Positions 7,988 to 17,132 of a stretch of 64,000 nucleotides of DNA are shown in pieces (positions within the stretch are counted from its first letter, which is position 1; each line of letters starts with the position of its first letter). The DNA is taken from NCBI RefSeq assembly GCF_007874125.1, contig NZ_CP040128.1:3720001-3784000 (forward strand). The letters are read 5' to 3'. This DNA comes from Noviherbaspirillum sp. UKPF54 (GTDB lineage: Bacteria; Pseudomonadota; Gammaproteobacteria; Burkholderiales; Burkholderiaceae_D). The notes beneath the pieces were generated by a model. The model worked only from the letters and a program-made list of their open reading frames with translations, ran no database searches and had not been told where the DNA came from. The translations under genes and the position numbers were made by a program.

Positions 7988-8314
7988 ATGTTTCCCCGAC
8001 CTAGTTGGTTGAATTGCAGATTGTAAAGGTAAGAGCGTACAACGACGGCCGCTCCGTCCCTACTTGTCGGAATAAGTGCGAGATTTTCGGTCGTCCGCAC
8101 ATAAGCCGGGCTTTCCAGTAAGGCATCGCAATCGACCGGACACAATGTAACTTCTATGCGTACACAAGCCTCCTTAACGTCTGCGAGATTTGCAGTGTCA
8201 AGAGTATCTGCTATACATTTCACTCTTTCCATGTAGCCAAACGCCCGTGTTCTCGCATTACAGCTATGTCGTCTAAAACGGCTACAGTTGACAGCTTAAG
8301 GGAATCAGATTTAC
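7988..8314. other. Intergenic between divergent genes (327 bp)
   Basis: This region should hold the promoters for the Mrr pair (bottom strand) and the 8315 gene (top strand). A bottom-strand frame crosses it but overlaps the Mrr start by 100 bp and has no family character. No clear operator was seen. Confidence 0.4.
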
Positions 8315-9283
8315 ATGAGCCAAACAAGAGCAGATGCACTTAGGCAGGAACTAGAAGATCTCATTGCGAACAAGAGTTCGACAGTTCTGCCTTTGCTGCG
8401 AGGACAAATTAATTGGATCGCCAAAACTCGCTCCAATCACTCATTTCTGCCAGAGACTTGGGTCCTTCGCGCGCAAGAAGGAACTATCGAGAAATTCGAC
8501 ACAATACTGGCTGAGTCACATCTACAAGGTGCGGTTGAGCTTATCGCTCTGTCAAGAAACATTTTTGAAAACCTAATCTGGCTGAAATTGTTCAACAAGG
8601 ATCGCCATTACGGGCTCGTGTTTTATCAGCAGCTACTGGAGCAACAGCTCGACAGTCAGAAACAGGCGATCGAAAAAGCGAATGAGGAGATCGCCCTTTT
8701 CAATGCCCTGAAAGACGAAGAATCGCCCGACTTCGACGCTATCAAGCATCTCATCTCGAAAAACGAACCATCAGAAGAGGATGGACGCGCTATCCGTGAC
8801 TACATAAAGGCTCACGAAGCCGCAGTAGACGCAAAGGTTCGCGCAACTTTTTCCCTTTATGGCGAACAAGCGAAAACAAATGGCTTTGCTTTTCAAGCCC
8901 ACCTTATCGAAACTAAGGCAATACCCCATCACCGCGAGCGGATTGAGACGTTACAGCGCCACCTTCACGAGCTTAAGGCATCAATGCCGACTGATTTGCC
9001 GGCGGCTATGCAACGAGAACTTGATGAGCCCGTACGTTGGAACTGGGCAGATCGGGCGACAAGTGTTGGAATGCAGTCTCACTACAAATTTCTGTACAAA
9101 TACACCAGCAGGCTTCTGCACTCGACGCCAATGAACCTGATAACTCCTAAAGAGTTAGATGATGCAGAAACGTGCACCTTACTCGACTATCTGTGTGTGG
9201 CGGTCAATGAAGCTTATGCTGAAATTGAGAGGTTCACATATCCAAACAAGAGGAACGTTATTTTCGTAAACGTTGGCGAGTAG
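8315..9283 (+). CDS. Helical protein of unknown function (DUF5677-like?)
   Basis: 322 residues, almost all helical, with no signal peptide. AAGGGAA lies upstream of the ATG. Residues 68-85 (GAVELIALSRNIFENLIW) and residues 270-283 (HYKFLYKYTSRLLH) recall the Arg-rich helix and Tyr-x(n)-Ser/Leu-His motif of DUF5677-type proteins, which have a HEPN-like helical bundle. The similarity is loose. A glutamate-rich segment of about 60 residues lies between. The gene stands alone between the Mrr pair and the next unknown. In a defence island a HEPN-like RNase would fit, but no R-x(4-6)-H motif is certain. Confidence 0.45.
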   Translation: MSQTRADALRQELEDLIANKSSTVLPLLRGQINWIAKTRSNHSFLPETWVLRAQEGTIEKFDTILAESHLQGAVELIALSRNIFENLIWLKLFNKDRHYGLVFYQQLLEQQLDSQKQAIEKANEEIALFNALKDEESPDFDAIKHLISKNEPSEEDGRAIRDYIKAHEAAVDAKVRATFSLYGEQAKTNGFAFQAHLIETKAIPHHRERIETLQRHLHELKASMPTDLPAAMQRELDEPVRWNWADRATSVGMQSHYKFLYKYTSRLLHSTPMNLITPKELDDAETCTLLDYLCVAVNEAYAEIERFTYPNKRNVIFVNVGE

Positions 9284-9355
9284 ATAACATTTACGAGAGT
9301 ACGAGACCGACGGTGCTCTCGATTTTTAAAACGACGTTCCTTAAAGAGTCTTTAA

Positions 9356-9982
9356 GTGCTACAAAACAGAGTCAATCCGTGGGGCCAGCTGGTTGTAGTA
9401 CCCGATCGTGGATCGCTGATGGGCAATCGCGGCATCCTGCACGATGCGAGCAACCGTATCGTGAAAGGCTGGGCACATAAATCGTGGGTCACTTGTCTGC
9501 TTTTGTATAAGGGCACTAAGCGGCCCAAACCGTTCTCGGCAGGGAATTATTCAGAACTGTTCTTTCTGGACGAGGCGACCGCCTTTGCGGCTGGGCACCG
9601 TCCCTGCTCTTACTGCCAGCGGCAGCGCAGCAATGCCTTCAAAGCCGCTTGGCTCAGTGCAAATGTCCCGCCACATGAACATGCAAAGTTTACTTTGCCG
9701 CAGTTGGACGCATGCTTACATCCGGAGCGCACACGGCGCGGCGGCGGCAAAGTTACGTATGAAGCCGCGTTGGCAACGCTGCCAACCGGCTCAATGTTTC
9801 AGCACGATATAAATGCCTATCTCGTGTTTGCCGGTCGCTACATGCCCTGGTCGTTTGCCGGGTACGGACTGGCGGTTTCCTTCCCGACCTCGGCAGTGGT
9901 GACAGTGCTCACGCCACAATCGGTTGTGGCCGCTTTCTCGTCCGGTTTCGTTCCATACGTGCATGAAAGCGCGATTAGGTGA
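9356..9982 (+). CDS. Conserved protein of unknown function with HRPCxxCQR motif
   Basis: 208 residues from a GTG start; an internal ATG after residue 20 is an alternative. The N-terminus is NPWGQLVVVPDRGSLMGNRG, and an HRPCSYCQRQRSNAFKAAW block (about residue 82) carries two Cys and several Arg, as in nucleic-acid-binding or metal-binding sites. The C-terminal part has SFAGYGLAVSFP. I know this pattern as a widely scattered unknown. Function is not assigned. It could be a nuclease-like accessory protein, given the setting. Confidence 0.5.
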   Translation: MLQNRVNPWGQLVVVPDRGSLMGNRGILHDASNRIVKGWAHKSWVTCLLLYKGTKRPKPFSAGNYSELFFLDEATAFAAGHRPCSYCQRQRSNAFKAAWLSANVPPHEHAKFTLPQLDACLHPERTRRGGGKVTYEAALATLPTGSMFQHDINAYLVFAGRYMPWSFAGYGLAVSFPTSAVVTVLTPQSVVAAFSSGFVPYVHESAIR

Positions 9983-10403
9983 TGCCGCCGCGCTTAACGG
10001 CGAACTCCAGCGCATCCGGAACGATACGGTCAATTTGATTCACATTTGAGTCTCATTTCAGCTCGCAACAACATTTTCCACCCGGATTTAACTGCTGGAT
10101 CTGCAGTTTTGGCTAGCAGCGTCCAGGACCTACCGGGGCCGACCTGATTGCTGCCTAGGTCGAAATTGCACGTCCCTTCCCCATCGAAACAGTGACAGTC
10201 GGCCAGCTAGGGGCCTTTGTGCCTGTTTCCAGCACGCGCTCATCAAGACACCGACGAATCCGTACGAGCAGCCGCTGTTTTTAGCCAACCAATTTTCGGA
10301 TTTAGGCATTAGATCCGGCTGTAGATGCCGCCCCCCGCAGGCGATGCGTTTCCCTATGCTTCTTTAGCGACGTGCCTAAAATGGCATTCCAATAGCAATT
10401 TAC
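9983..10403. other. No gene recognised (about 420 bp)
   Basis: No frame here has family character or a ribosome site. Base composition is mixed. The stretch becomes AT-rich near 10,390 where the SOS-type promoter begins. Confidence 0.4.
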
Positions 10404-10425
10404 CTGTTCATATATACAGTATAAT
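10404..10425 (+). promoter_or_regulatory. SOS (LexA) box overlapping a -10 element
   Basis: CTGTTCATATATACAG (10404-10419) is a CTGT-N8-ACAG match to the LexA consensus of Beta- and Gammaproteobacteria, with the AT-rich core typical of strong sites. A perfect TATAAT sits at 10420-10425, so the box lies in the promoter spacer as in classic SOS promoters. A 28-codon frame begins at 10424, but that is too close to be translated from this promoter with a leader. The first plausible gene is ParC-like at 10682, about 250 bp on. Confidence 0.65.
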
Positions 10426-10623
10426 GGCATTTATGTTATCGAAATCCGTCGACTCGTTGCGGTGGTGCTCTCGTTCGGAATTTCCTGTGGCTTGCGCCAA
10501 AGAACGATGACGGTAGGGCCGAATTCGCCAATATTGCGAGACGCCGAGTCGAATGGACCGAGCCTTGGTGAGAATGACACAACGCCATTCGAAAAATCCC
10601 ACGATCGCGCTTCGCATGTTGAC

Positions 10624-10658
10624 GGATAATGTTATCCTTTGCGACATTTATTAATGTC
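10624..10658. promoter_or_regulatory. Twin palindromes upstream of the methyltransferase operon
   Basis: Two inverted repeats stand side by side just upstream of the start at 10682: GGATAA-TG-TTATCC (10624-10637) and GACATT-TATT-AATGTC (10643-10658). Both are perfect in their 6-bp arms. Such pairs often bind an autoregulator such as a ParC-type protein, a controller protein or the methyltransferase itself. Which protein binds is unknown. Confidence 0.5.
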
Positions 10659-10681
10659 TGATTCACCGCGAGAGTTTACCG

Positions 10682-11008
10682 ATGGGTGACGAAATTAAGG
10701 AAGCCGCCTTAAAGGAGCTTGCCGAAGCCAGCTCAATCAACGGCGTGTTGGTTTACGGGCAACACGGTGGATTTGGGCTTCGCGTCAAATGCGGATCAAC
10801 CGACAAAATGTTGATAACCGCGAAAGGAACTGCGCGTCTGTTTGGCTCGCTGGACAGCGCAATGGAGTTTCTGCGAAGAATGGAAATTTTCCGGTTTGAA
10901 GTGGATGCGTCAACATACAAGCGCGCGCTCCTACGTAGCCCCAGACCAGATCGCGCAGAGGCGCTCAAACAAACAAGAACTAGACCCACACAGAGCCAGC
11001 TATGGTGA
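10682..11008 (+). CDS. ParC-family partition-associated protein
   Basis: 108 residues. Motifs: SSINGVLVYGQHGGFGLRV, KMLITAKGTARLFGSLDSAM, FRFEVDASTYKRAL and RPDRAEALK. That succession matches the small ParC family seen beside plasmid and element genes. Its C-terminal codons overlap the first methyltransferase start by 7 bp (ATGGTGA), so translation is coupled. It probably sits first in a four-gene operon behind the twin palindromes. Whether it binds them is untested. Function in partition is inferred from the family name only. Confidence 0.6.
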   Translation: MGDEIKEAALKELAEASSINGVLVYGQHGGFGLRVKCGSTDKMLITAKGTARLFGSLDSAMEFLRRMEIFRFEVDASTYKRALLRSPRPDRAEALKQTRTRPTQSQLW

Positions 11009-12369
11009 AATTATCTGATACCGAACTTGCGCGTGAACCCGAAGGCGAAGTTGCTGACACCGCCCCTTCCATCACGCGTCGCAAGGTTCCAGCCAAACGC
11101 ACAACGACAAAAAGATCACAATCTCGCTCCGACTACGTGCAAATTTTCCGCAAAGCTGAGACTGCCTTGGGGAGTTGGAAGCCTTTATCAAAGGCCACTC
11201 CACAAGCACGCTATCAAGTAATCGATTTCTTCTCCGGCTGCGGCGGTGTTTCATTAGGCTTCGCGGCATTGGGCAAAGTTACTAAGTCCATTGAAGTCGT
11301 AGGAGGCTGCGATATAGATCCTGTGGCTGCAAACACGTTCGAGGCGAACTTTGGAGTTCCGTGTGTCGTGGCCGATATTGCAGAAGTATCGCAAAGCAAA
11401 ACTCGGATAAAAGGATTACTTGAGCAATATCCGCGATACGACCCAAGCAGGGAAACGATCCTTATCGGTTGCGCGCCCTGCCAGGGTTTTTCGTCACACC
11501 GAAAAAAATCGTGGGACAAGCCCGACCCGCGCAACTCCCTTCCGGCACGCTTCGCCCTAATCGCGAAGGAAATCAATCCGGTATGCGTCGTGATGGAAAA
11601 TGTGCCGGAAATGTTGTCGACGAAGTATTGGGATGAATTTAGTGCAGCCAAGCGGATTCTCGAAGAAGCAGGCTACATCGTTAAGCAATCAATTTACAAC
11701 GCTGCGACGTTTGGTGTGGCCCAGGAGAGATTTCGCGCAGTGGTCATCGCGATGAAGCGGGACTTTGTGCTACCGCTTCCGCCATTAACGGATCACTCAC
11801 AGTTTCGCACTGTGCGCGATGCCATTGGCCATCTTCCCGCCGTGGCAGCCGGAGAACGCACATACGCGGATTCGTTGCATTACTCAGCGAGCCACAAACC
11901 ATCGACGATGACGACCATCCGTGCGGTGCCGCCAAACGGAGGAAGCCGTCCGATCGGAGTCGGGCCTGCTTGCCTCGACCGCATCAAGGGATTTTCCGAC
12001 GTGTACGGAAGGCTATATTGGGAACGCCCTTCGATCACAATAACGCACTATGCACGTAATCCGGCCAGCGGACGCTTTGTGCATCCGGAACAGCATCGCG
12101 GACTAACTATCCGCGAGTGCGCGCAATTGCAGAGTTTCCCTCCTGGTTTCACGTTTACCGGGCAATCCGATGGAATTTATCGTCAAATCGGCGAGGCCGT
12201 TCCTCCGCTTCTCTCACTAGGTGTGGCCGCTCATGTGTTGAACGAGCTTAGCTTGGATCCACCGACGGCGGACGAGATTCAACAGAGCCCTGCAAGCATT
12301 GAGACGCCGGTCAGCAGCTCATACTCCAGTGTCATTGCAGGTATCAAGTCGAGCAGGTCTAAAAAATGA
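11002..12369 (+). CDS. C5-cytosine DNA methyltransferase 1
   Basis: 455 residues. All main C5 motifs are present in order: I VIDFFSGCGGVSLGF (about residue 73), IV with the catalytic PCQ at 159-161 (GCAPCQGFSSHRK), VI VMENVPEM, VIII QERFRAVVIAMK, IX RECAQLQSFPPGF and X RQIGEAVPP. A basic, Ser/Thr-rich extension of about 70 residues precedes motif I. The target-recognition region between VIII and IX is only about 100 residues. The 3' end overlaps the next gene by 4 bp. Target site unknown. Confidence 0.92.
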   Translation: MVKLSDTELAREPEGEVADTAPSITRRKVPAKRTTTKRSQSRSDYVQIFRKAETALGSWKPLSKATPQARYQVIDFFSGCGGVSLGFAALGKVTKSIEVVGGCDIDPVAANTFEANFGVPCVVADIAEVSQSKTRIKGLLEQYPRYDPSRETILIGCAPCQGFSSHRKKSWDKPDPRNSLPARFALIAKEINPVCVVMENVPEMLSTKYWDEFSAAKRILEEAGYIVKQSIYNAATFGVAQERFRAVVIAMKRDFVLPLPPLTDHSQFRTVRDAIGHLPAVAAGERTYADSLHYSASHKPSTMTTIRAVPPNGGSRPIGVGPACLDRIKGFSDVYGRLYWERPSITITHYARNPASGRFVHPEQHRGLTIRECAQLQSFPPGFTFTGQSDGIYRQIGEAVPPLLSLGVAAHVLNELSLDPPTADEIQQSPASIETPVSSSYSSVIAGIKSSRSKK

Positions 12370-13448
12370 AGTACACCTGCATTGATAGTTTCGCAGGCGC
12401 AGGTGGACTGTCGTTAGGTCTAACGAACGCAGGCTTTGATGTGCTGTTGAGTTTTGATTTCGACGCACACTGCATAGCGACGCAGAATCTAAACAAGAAA
12501 CGCTTACGCCATCCCGCAAGACAGGCAGACGTAAATGATTTGTTGGGTGGTGCACTACTGCGAGAGTTAAATCTCGAGCAAGGGGAACTGTTCCTTCTGG
12601 CTGGCGGCCCACCCTGCCAAGGGTTTTCGGTACAGCGCATCGGAAATGATCGCGACGCGCGGAACACCTTGGTCTCTTCCTACTTCAAACTGGTGGATGA
12701 AGTACGCCCTGCCTATTTCTTGATGGAGAACGTACCGGGCATCACCGGCAAACGCGGACGCTTAATCCTGGACAAGGAAATCGAAAGGGTCACAAAACTC
12801 GGTTATGCAGTGCACTGCAAGACGCTTGATGCTCAAGACTTCGGCGTGCCCCAGCGTAGGCGTCGAGTTTTCTTTGTCGGTGAGCGGCTGGACGGTTACC
12901 TTCCCACATTTGAATTTCCGGCCCCTATGCGCGGCAAAAAGATAACCGTCCGAGAAGTGATTGGCCACCTACCGCCGCCGCCGCTTGATGGTTCGGAACA
13001 TCCTACTATCGTCCATCATCGCTCCGACAAGCTGAGTGAGTTAAACAAGAAGCGATTAGCTGCACTCCCTCCAGGCAAGGGTAGGGATCATTTACCGCCT
13101 GAGCTCCTTGCGGACTGCCACAAAATTAGCTCTTCGATAATCGGCCATCGCAATGTGTACGGAAAAATGGCTTGGGATGAAGTAGCTCCGACTATCACGG
13201 CCCGATTCGATAGCTTCACGCGTGGTCTCTTCGGGCATCCCGAACAGCTCCGCACCATTTCGTTGCGCGAAGGGGCCCTGCTGCAAACGTTTCCGCAGGA
13301 TTTTGTGTTCAGCGGGTCGAAAGTGGACATTGCGCGACAAATCGGCAATGCCGTTCCCGTTAAGCTGGCCGAAGTACTCGGGCGGCAAATAATCTCGTGC
13401 CACTCAATAAAAGCAAAACAATATGACCTTTCAGACGCTGTCTCGTAA
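12366..13448 (+). CDS. C5-cytosine DNA methyltransferase 2
   Basis: 360 residues. Motif I is CIDSFAGAGGLSLGL near the N-terminus. The catalytic PCQ is at residues 83-85 (GGPPCQGFS), followed by FLMENVPGI, QDFGVPQRRRRVFFVGER, LREGALLQTFPQDFVF and RQIGNAVPVKLAEVLG. It is compact, with no long N-terminal extension, and differs clearly from its neighbour in its target-recognition region. The ATGA overlap with the first methyltransferase and a 26-bp overlap with the next gene point to tight translational coupling. Two C5 enzymes in a row usually mean an asymmetric site or two specificities. Confidence 0.92.
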   Translation: MKYTCIDSFAGAGGLSLGLTNAGFDVLLSFDFDAHCIATQNLNKKRLRHPARQADVNDLLGGALLRELNLEQGELFLLAGGPPCQGFSVQRIGNDRDARNTLVSSYFKLVDEVRPAYFLMENVPGITGKRGRLILDKEIERVTKLGYAVHCKTLDAQDFGVPQRRRRVFFVGERLDGYLPTFEFPAPMRGKKITVREVIGHLPPPPLDGSEHPTIVHHRSDKLSELNKKRLAALPPGKGRDHLPPELLADCHKISSSIIGHRNVYGKMAWDEVAPTITARFDSFTRGLFGHPEQLRTISLREGALLQTFPQDFVFSGSKVDIARQIGNAVPVKLAEVLGRQIISCHSIKAKQYDLSDAVS

Positions 13449-16400
13449 GTACCTCAAAGAATTAGAGCAAACCTTCCAAGCGAGTGTTACAGGAGGAGCG
13501 ACGCCGGAGCTGTCGTACCGCCCCGCGTTGGATGCGTTTTTGCGAGACTTAAAGGAAGAGATCTACAAAGATGGCATCGAAATCATATTCGAGCCCCGGA
13601 AGCAGCAAATGGCCGGCAGACCAGATTGGCGGTTTTATCACAAAACCAATCTCGGGGTGTACGGATTCATCGAGGCGAAAGCTCTAAATCCTGAGAACGC
13701 TTTGAATCCGTCGAAAGACGAAGAACAGATTCAACGCTATCTTGCACTTCAACAAAATCTAATACTTACGGATGGTATCGATTTTATTTTCTATCTGACA
13801 GCAGAGAACTGGAAACCGATCACAGTCTCATTGCTGCCGAAGCCGCTTCCGTCCACCGGTTGGGACAAGCTGGATCCGAATCCATTGTTGGAAGCTCGAT
13901 TCAAGCAATTTTTTTCGTCTCCGCATCAACGTGAATGCTCTGAGGAGCACTTAGTTGGCGAAGTTGCCGTTCGAGCCGTACGATTGGCCGAACAAATCGA
14001 GGAATTGGTTCCTTTGGACCCTGCCGCTGCGCTCAGCGAGAGCGAACAGAAAGTCATCAAGAAACTTCAGTCTCTTAAGAATTTTCTACAACAAAATCAT
14101 GATCCGTCACTTGCAGCGAGTAAGCCCTTTTCTGACTTTGTCGCTCAGGTGCTTTGTTTCGGTTTGTTGTATTCACATCGCTCAAGCTCACAGGGCGAAG
14201 TTACGCCGACAGAACGCTATATGCGCATTCACGAATATTGGATCGATGGCTTAGCAGGAAAAGTGGTCCCGCTTCGACCTTTTCAGGAATTAATTCTCCA
14301 ATTGAAGGACGAACTAGAGCCTAAAGACCACTACGAATCGGCTTTAAGCACGTGGTACGACGATTGCCGGCGTTTACTCTCATACGTTCGACTTACGACA
14401 AACCAGACGCAAACACCGGACTTCCACTTACTATTTGAGCGATTCCTCGAGAAATACGACCCGCAAACGCGATTCGACTTCGGCGCATACTATACGCCTC
14501 CCGCGCTCGCGAAGTTCACAGTGTCGGCGGTAGACCACGCCGCTCGCAAGGTTTTCGGAGAGTCGGTATTTACCTCCGGCAATAAGCTGATTGATCCATG
14601 TTGCGGCACGGGCACTTTCATCGAGCAGATGCTTGAATGTTTACCGGACGGTTCGTCGCCTCAAATTATTGGCTTCGAGATCCTGCCCGCTCCGTACGCG
14701 TTGGCTCATTACCGCTTGAGTCTAAAACTGGCAGCGAAAGCGGCTATCAAAAATCAAATCCACGTCTTACTTACTAACACGCTGAGCGACCGCTTGAATC
14801 TGCCGGTTGACGCCGAAGCGGAATCTCCTAATCGCTTTCAAGAGGAGCAGATCGACGCTCGAAAGTTTGCAAAACCGCCGATTATCGCGGTAATCGGAAA
14901 TCCGCCTTCCTCCGATTCCACAAAAGCGGAACATCAATTGGCTAAGGTCTACTCCGACATTGCGGAGCTGATCGAGGATTTTCGTCCCCCTCAGGAACAC
15001 AGAGGAACACGACAGAACATTCAAAAACAGCTTCGGAATGATTTCGTACGCTTTCTTCGCTGGTCTGCCGATAGGGCAACGAGGAGCGAACGCGGCATCA
15101 TTGCGCTGATTGTGCCCGAGTCTTTTCTGGAACACGGCTCCTATCGTTTTGCCCGTAAATGGCTGGCAGAGAACTTCCGCTTTATATGGACGCTGGATCT
15201 CGACGCCGATCTGCGCTCAGGCAGCGCAGGGGCCGGCCTTTTTAACACTTTACAAGGTCGTGCTCTACTCATCGCGGCCTTTGACGAATCGGATTCGTCC
15301 TGGTCTCCGACTACGATGAGATATGGATCTATCCGGAATTTGGCGTTGCAGGAAAAGAAGGACTACTTGACGCAGTCAATGACGCCGGAACGATTCGACC
15401 GCGTGTTCGACAAAGTCGTCGAATTGGATGCCTTATATAGGTTTCGGCCTAGCGAGTTTTACGACCCAGAGCTTTGGCAAAGCTGCTGGCCAATTTACTC
15501 GGCAAGTTCGAAGTCACAGCTCGCGAAAGGGGAGCATTCAATTTTCGTAAGGCATTCGTCGTCGTTAAAACTCGGAGCAACCTCTCTCTTGGTGCACGCT
15601 AATCACGCCCTTCTGACTCGACGCAGCAAGGCCATCTCCAAGGACGGAGTGCCCTTCGCCGAAGTGCAACGTGATTGGTTCTCAGGCCAAAGTAAGCCGC
15701 CGACCGAACAAAAGCTCAATGCATTGAAACCTTCCCTACGCAAGGCGGCAGACCGTAACAGTGCGACTCCTTATTTGCATCGGCCGTTCGTCAATCTTTA
15801 TGCGGTCCTTGACGAAGAAGTGTTATCCGCGTTGTCGTCGATGCCGGGAGGAGGGGCGCGAGCTCGTCCGGAGGTCCGGAGCGCAGTCTCAATTCAAAGC
15901 AATCTTGCGTTCACCATAGCTCCATCGAGGAAAGACATTGCGGAGGATTTGCATCGCTTTGTCTCTTTTTGCTGGGGTGTCCCCGACAATGATCTTTGCC
16001 GCCGTGGGAACGCGCAATTTGTGAGCAGGCTCTTTCCAAATTACAAGCCGGCGAAAGGAGATTGGGATAAGACGCCCATCCCGAACTTTGATGCTTCTTT
16101 GATCGGCAGCATTCCTAAAATCCACGGCATGGCGCCGGACGAGGCGCTCGTTTATTACAGTTACGCAATGCTCTGCTCCGACGCCTATTTGGAGGCGTTT
16201 TCGGGAGCCCTGTTTACGACGGCTTCGTCGCAAACCATTCCCCGTTTGCCTATTGCGGCAAACGGCGACTGGTTTCGGGAGATCGCTGAAAGCGGCAAAC
16301 GTTTGGCCGATTTGGAAAACCCGAAATCTTCTATTGGATTATCAAGCGTCAGACGAGAGCTGTTGGAACGCTATGAAGAAAAGGACGAAAAAAAGCTGCA

Positions 16401-16728
16401 TGGGGTCAGTCAAGTGGTTCAGGACGACGGAAGAGTCACGCTAAACTTGGTCGATGCAAACGGCGCGGCGTTGTTCTCGACAGATCCGGTGGACGCAGCA
16501 GTCGCCAACATTCGCATATCCGGCTATGCCGTGATCGAGGAATGGGTAAAATGGTTTTCCTATCGTTATGCTCGAGTGCCGCTTCGGAAAGCTACAATTG
16601 AAGAATTTTTGGCACTGTTATCGCGGCTTGAGCAGCAGTTAGATGAGATCTCCAAATTAAATCTGGTGATTGACCAGGTTCTGAGCCAACCTAAGGCATG
16701 GATTAAGTGCCCTTCACCTACCGTCTAA
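13423..16728 (+). CDS. Type ISP/IIG-like restriction-modification protein (nuclease + N6 methylase + specificity)
   Basis: 1101 residues. The N-terminus has a PD-(D/E)xK-like core: GRPDWRFY (Asp 68) and GFIEAKA (Glu-Ala-Lys at 84-86). A gamma-type N6-adenine methylase follows: DPCCGTGTF (391-399, motif I) and NPPS (493-496, motif IV, with Ser where Tyr is usual). The last 450 residues resemble the specificity part of type ISP enzymes (e.g. HRPFVNLYAVLDEEVL, FTIAPSRKDIAEDLHRF). There is no helicase domain, so it is shorter than LlaBIII-type ISP enzymes. It closes the operon and is convergent with vsr. The NPPS variant may lower methylase activity. Confidence 0.8.
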   Translation: MTFQTLSRKYLKELEQTFQASVTGGATPELSYRPALDAFLRDLKEEIYKDGIEIIFEPRKQQMAGRPDWRFYHKTNLGVYGFIEAKALNPENALNPSKDEEQIQRYLALQQNLILTDGIDFIFYLTAENWKPITVSLLPKPLPSTGWDKLDPNPLLEARFKQFFSSPHQRECSEEHLVGEVAVRAVRLAEQIEELVPLDPAAALSESEQKVIKKLQSLKNFLQQNHDPSLAASKPFSDFVAQVLCFGLLYSHRSSSQGEVTPTERYMRIHEYWIDGLAGKVVPLRPFQELILQLKDELEPKDHYESALSTWYDDCRRLLSYVRLTTNQTQTPDFHLLFERFLEKYDPQTRFDFGAYYTPPALAKFTVSAVDHAARKVFGESVFTSGNKLIDPCCGTGTFIEQMLECLPDGSSPQIIGFEILPAPYALAHYRLSLKLAAKAAIKNQIHVLLTNTLSDRLNLPVDAEAESPNRFQEEQIDARKFAKPPIIAVIGNPPSSDSTKAEHQLAKVYSDIAELIEDFRPPQEHRGTRQNIQKQLRNDFVRFLRWSADRATRSERGIIALIVPESFLEHGSYRFARKWLAENFRFIWTLDLDADLRSGSAGAGLFNTLQGRALLIAAFDESDSSWSPTTMRYGSIRNLALQEKKDYLTQSMTPERFDRVFDKVVELDALYRFRPSEFYDPELWQSCWPIYSASSKSQLAKGEHSIFVRHSSSLKLGATSLLVHANHALLTRRSKAISKDGVPFAEVQRDWFSGQSKPPTEQKLNALKPSLRKAADRNSATPYLHRPFVNLYAVLDEEVLSALSSMPGGGARARPEVRSAVSIQSNLAFTIAPSRKDIAEDLHRFVSFCWGVPDNDLCRRGNAQFVSRLFPNYKPAKGDWDKTPIPNFDASLIGSIPKIHGMAPDEALVYYSYAMLCSDAYLEAFSGALFTTASSQTIPRLPIAANGDWFREIAESGKRLADLENPKSSIGLSSVRRELLERYEEKDEKKLHGVSQVVQDDGRVTLNLVDANGAALFSTDPVDAAVANIRISGYAVIEEWVKWFSYRYARVPLRKATIEEFLALLSRLEQQLDEISKLNLVIDQVLSQPKAWIKCPSPTV

Positions 16729-17132
16729 TCCGTCAAGAATTTTATTAGACACTCATCCAGACGCTGCGGGTCGCGGAGTTCACACTCCCAAAGGACTAGT
16801 ACGCTCCAACCCGCGGCCTCTAGTGCAATACGGTGTTGCTCGTCTCTTTCCCGATTGCGCTCTAATTTTTGACGCCAAAATGAAGTGTTTGATGCGGGCA
16901 GTCGCGATTTCGGACACCCGGCGTGCAGATGCCAAAAGCATCCATGGACGAAAATAATCTTCTTTAACCGAGGAAAGACCATGTCCGGTTTTCCCGGCAA
17001 ATCGGCACGATGGAGCCTATAGCGGAAACCCATCTTATGTACGGCGCGCCGTACGAGCCACTCCGGCGTCGTGTCTTTCGCTCGGACTCTCGCCATTACC
17101 GCGCTTCGCTGCTGGCGCGAAATTCTATCCAT
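16725..17132 (-). CDS. vsr: Very short patch repair endonuclease Vsr
   Basis: 135 residues, the usual length. It has MARVRAKDTTPEWLVRRA, LPGKPDMVF (catalytic Asp about residue 50), IIFVHGCFWHLH (active-site His 63, 68 and 70) and the C-terminal VLVLWECEL. It nicks next to T:G mismatches left by deamination of 5-methylcytosine. The gene is convergent with the ISP-like gene, overlapping its stop by 4 bp. It serves the two cytosine methyltransferases upstream. Confidence 0.93.
   Translation of the reverse strand: MDRISRQQRSAVMARVRAKDTTPEWLVRRAVHKMGFRYRLHRADLPGKPDMVFPRLKKIIFVHGCFWHLHAGCPKSRLPASNTSFWRQKLERNRERDEQHRIALEAAGWSVLVLWECELRDPQRLDECLIKFLTD

Noticed and set aside
7888..8232. Bottom-strand frame upstream of the Mrr gene
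   Set aside because: It overlaps the Mrr coding start by 100 bp in another frame, with no family character.
10424..10510. 28-codon frame right after the SOS box, candidate SOS peptide
   Set aside because: Its ATG lies inside the -10 element, so the promoter cannot produce a translated leader for it; it is also not hydrophobic like TisB-type toxins.
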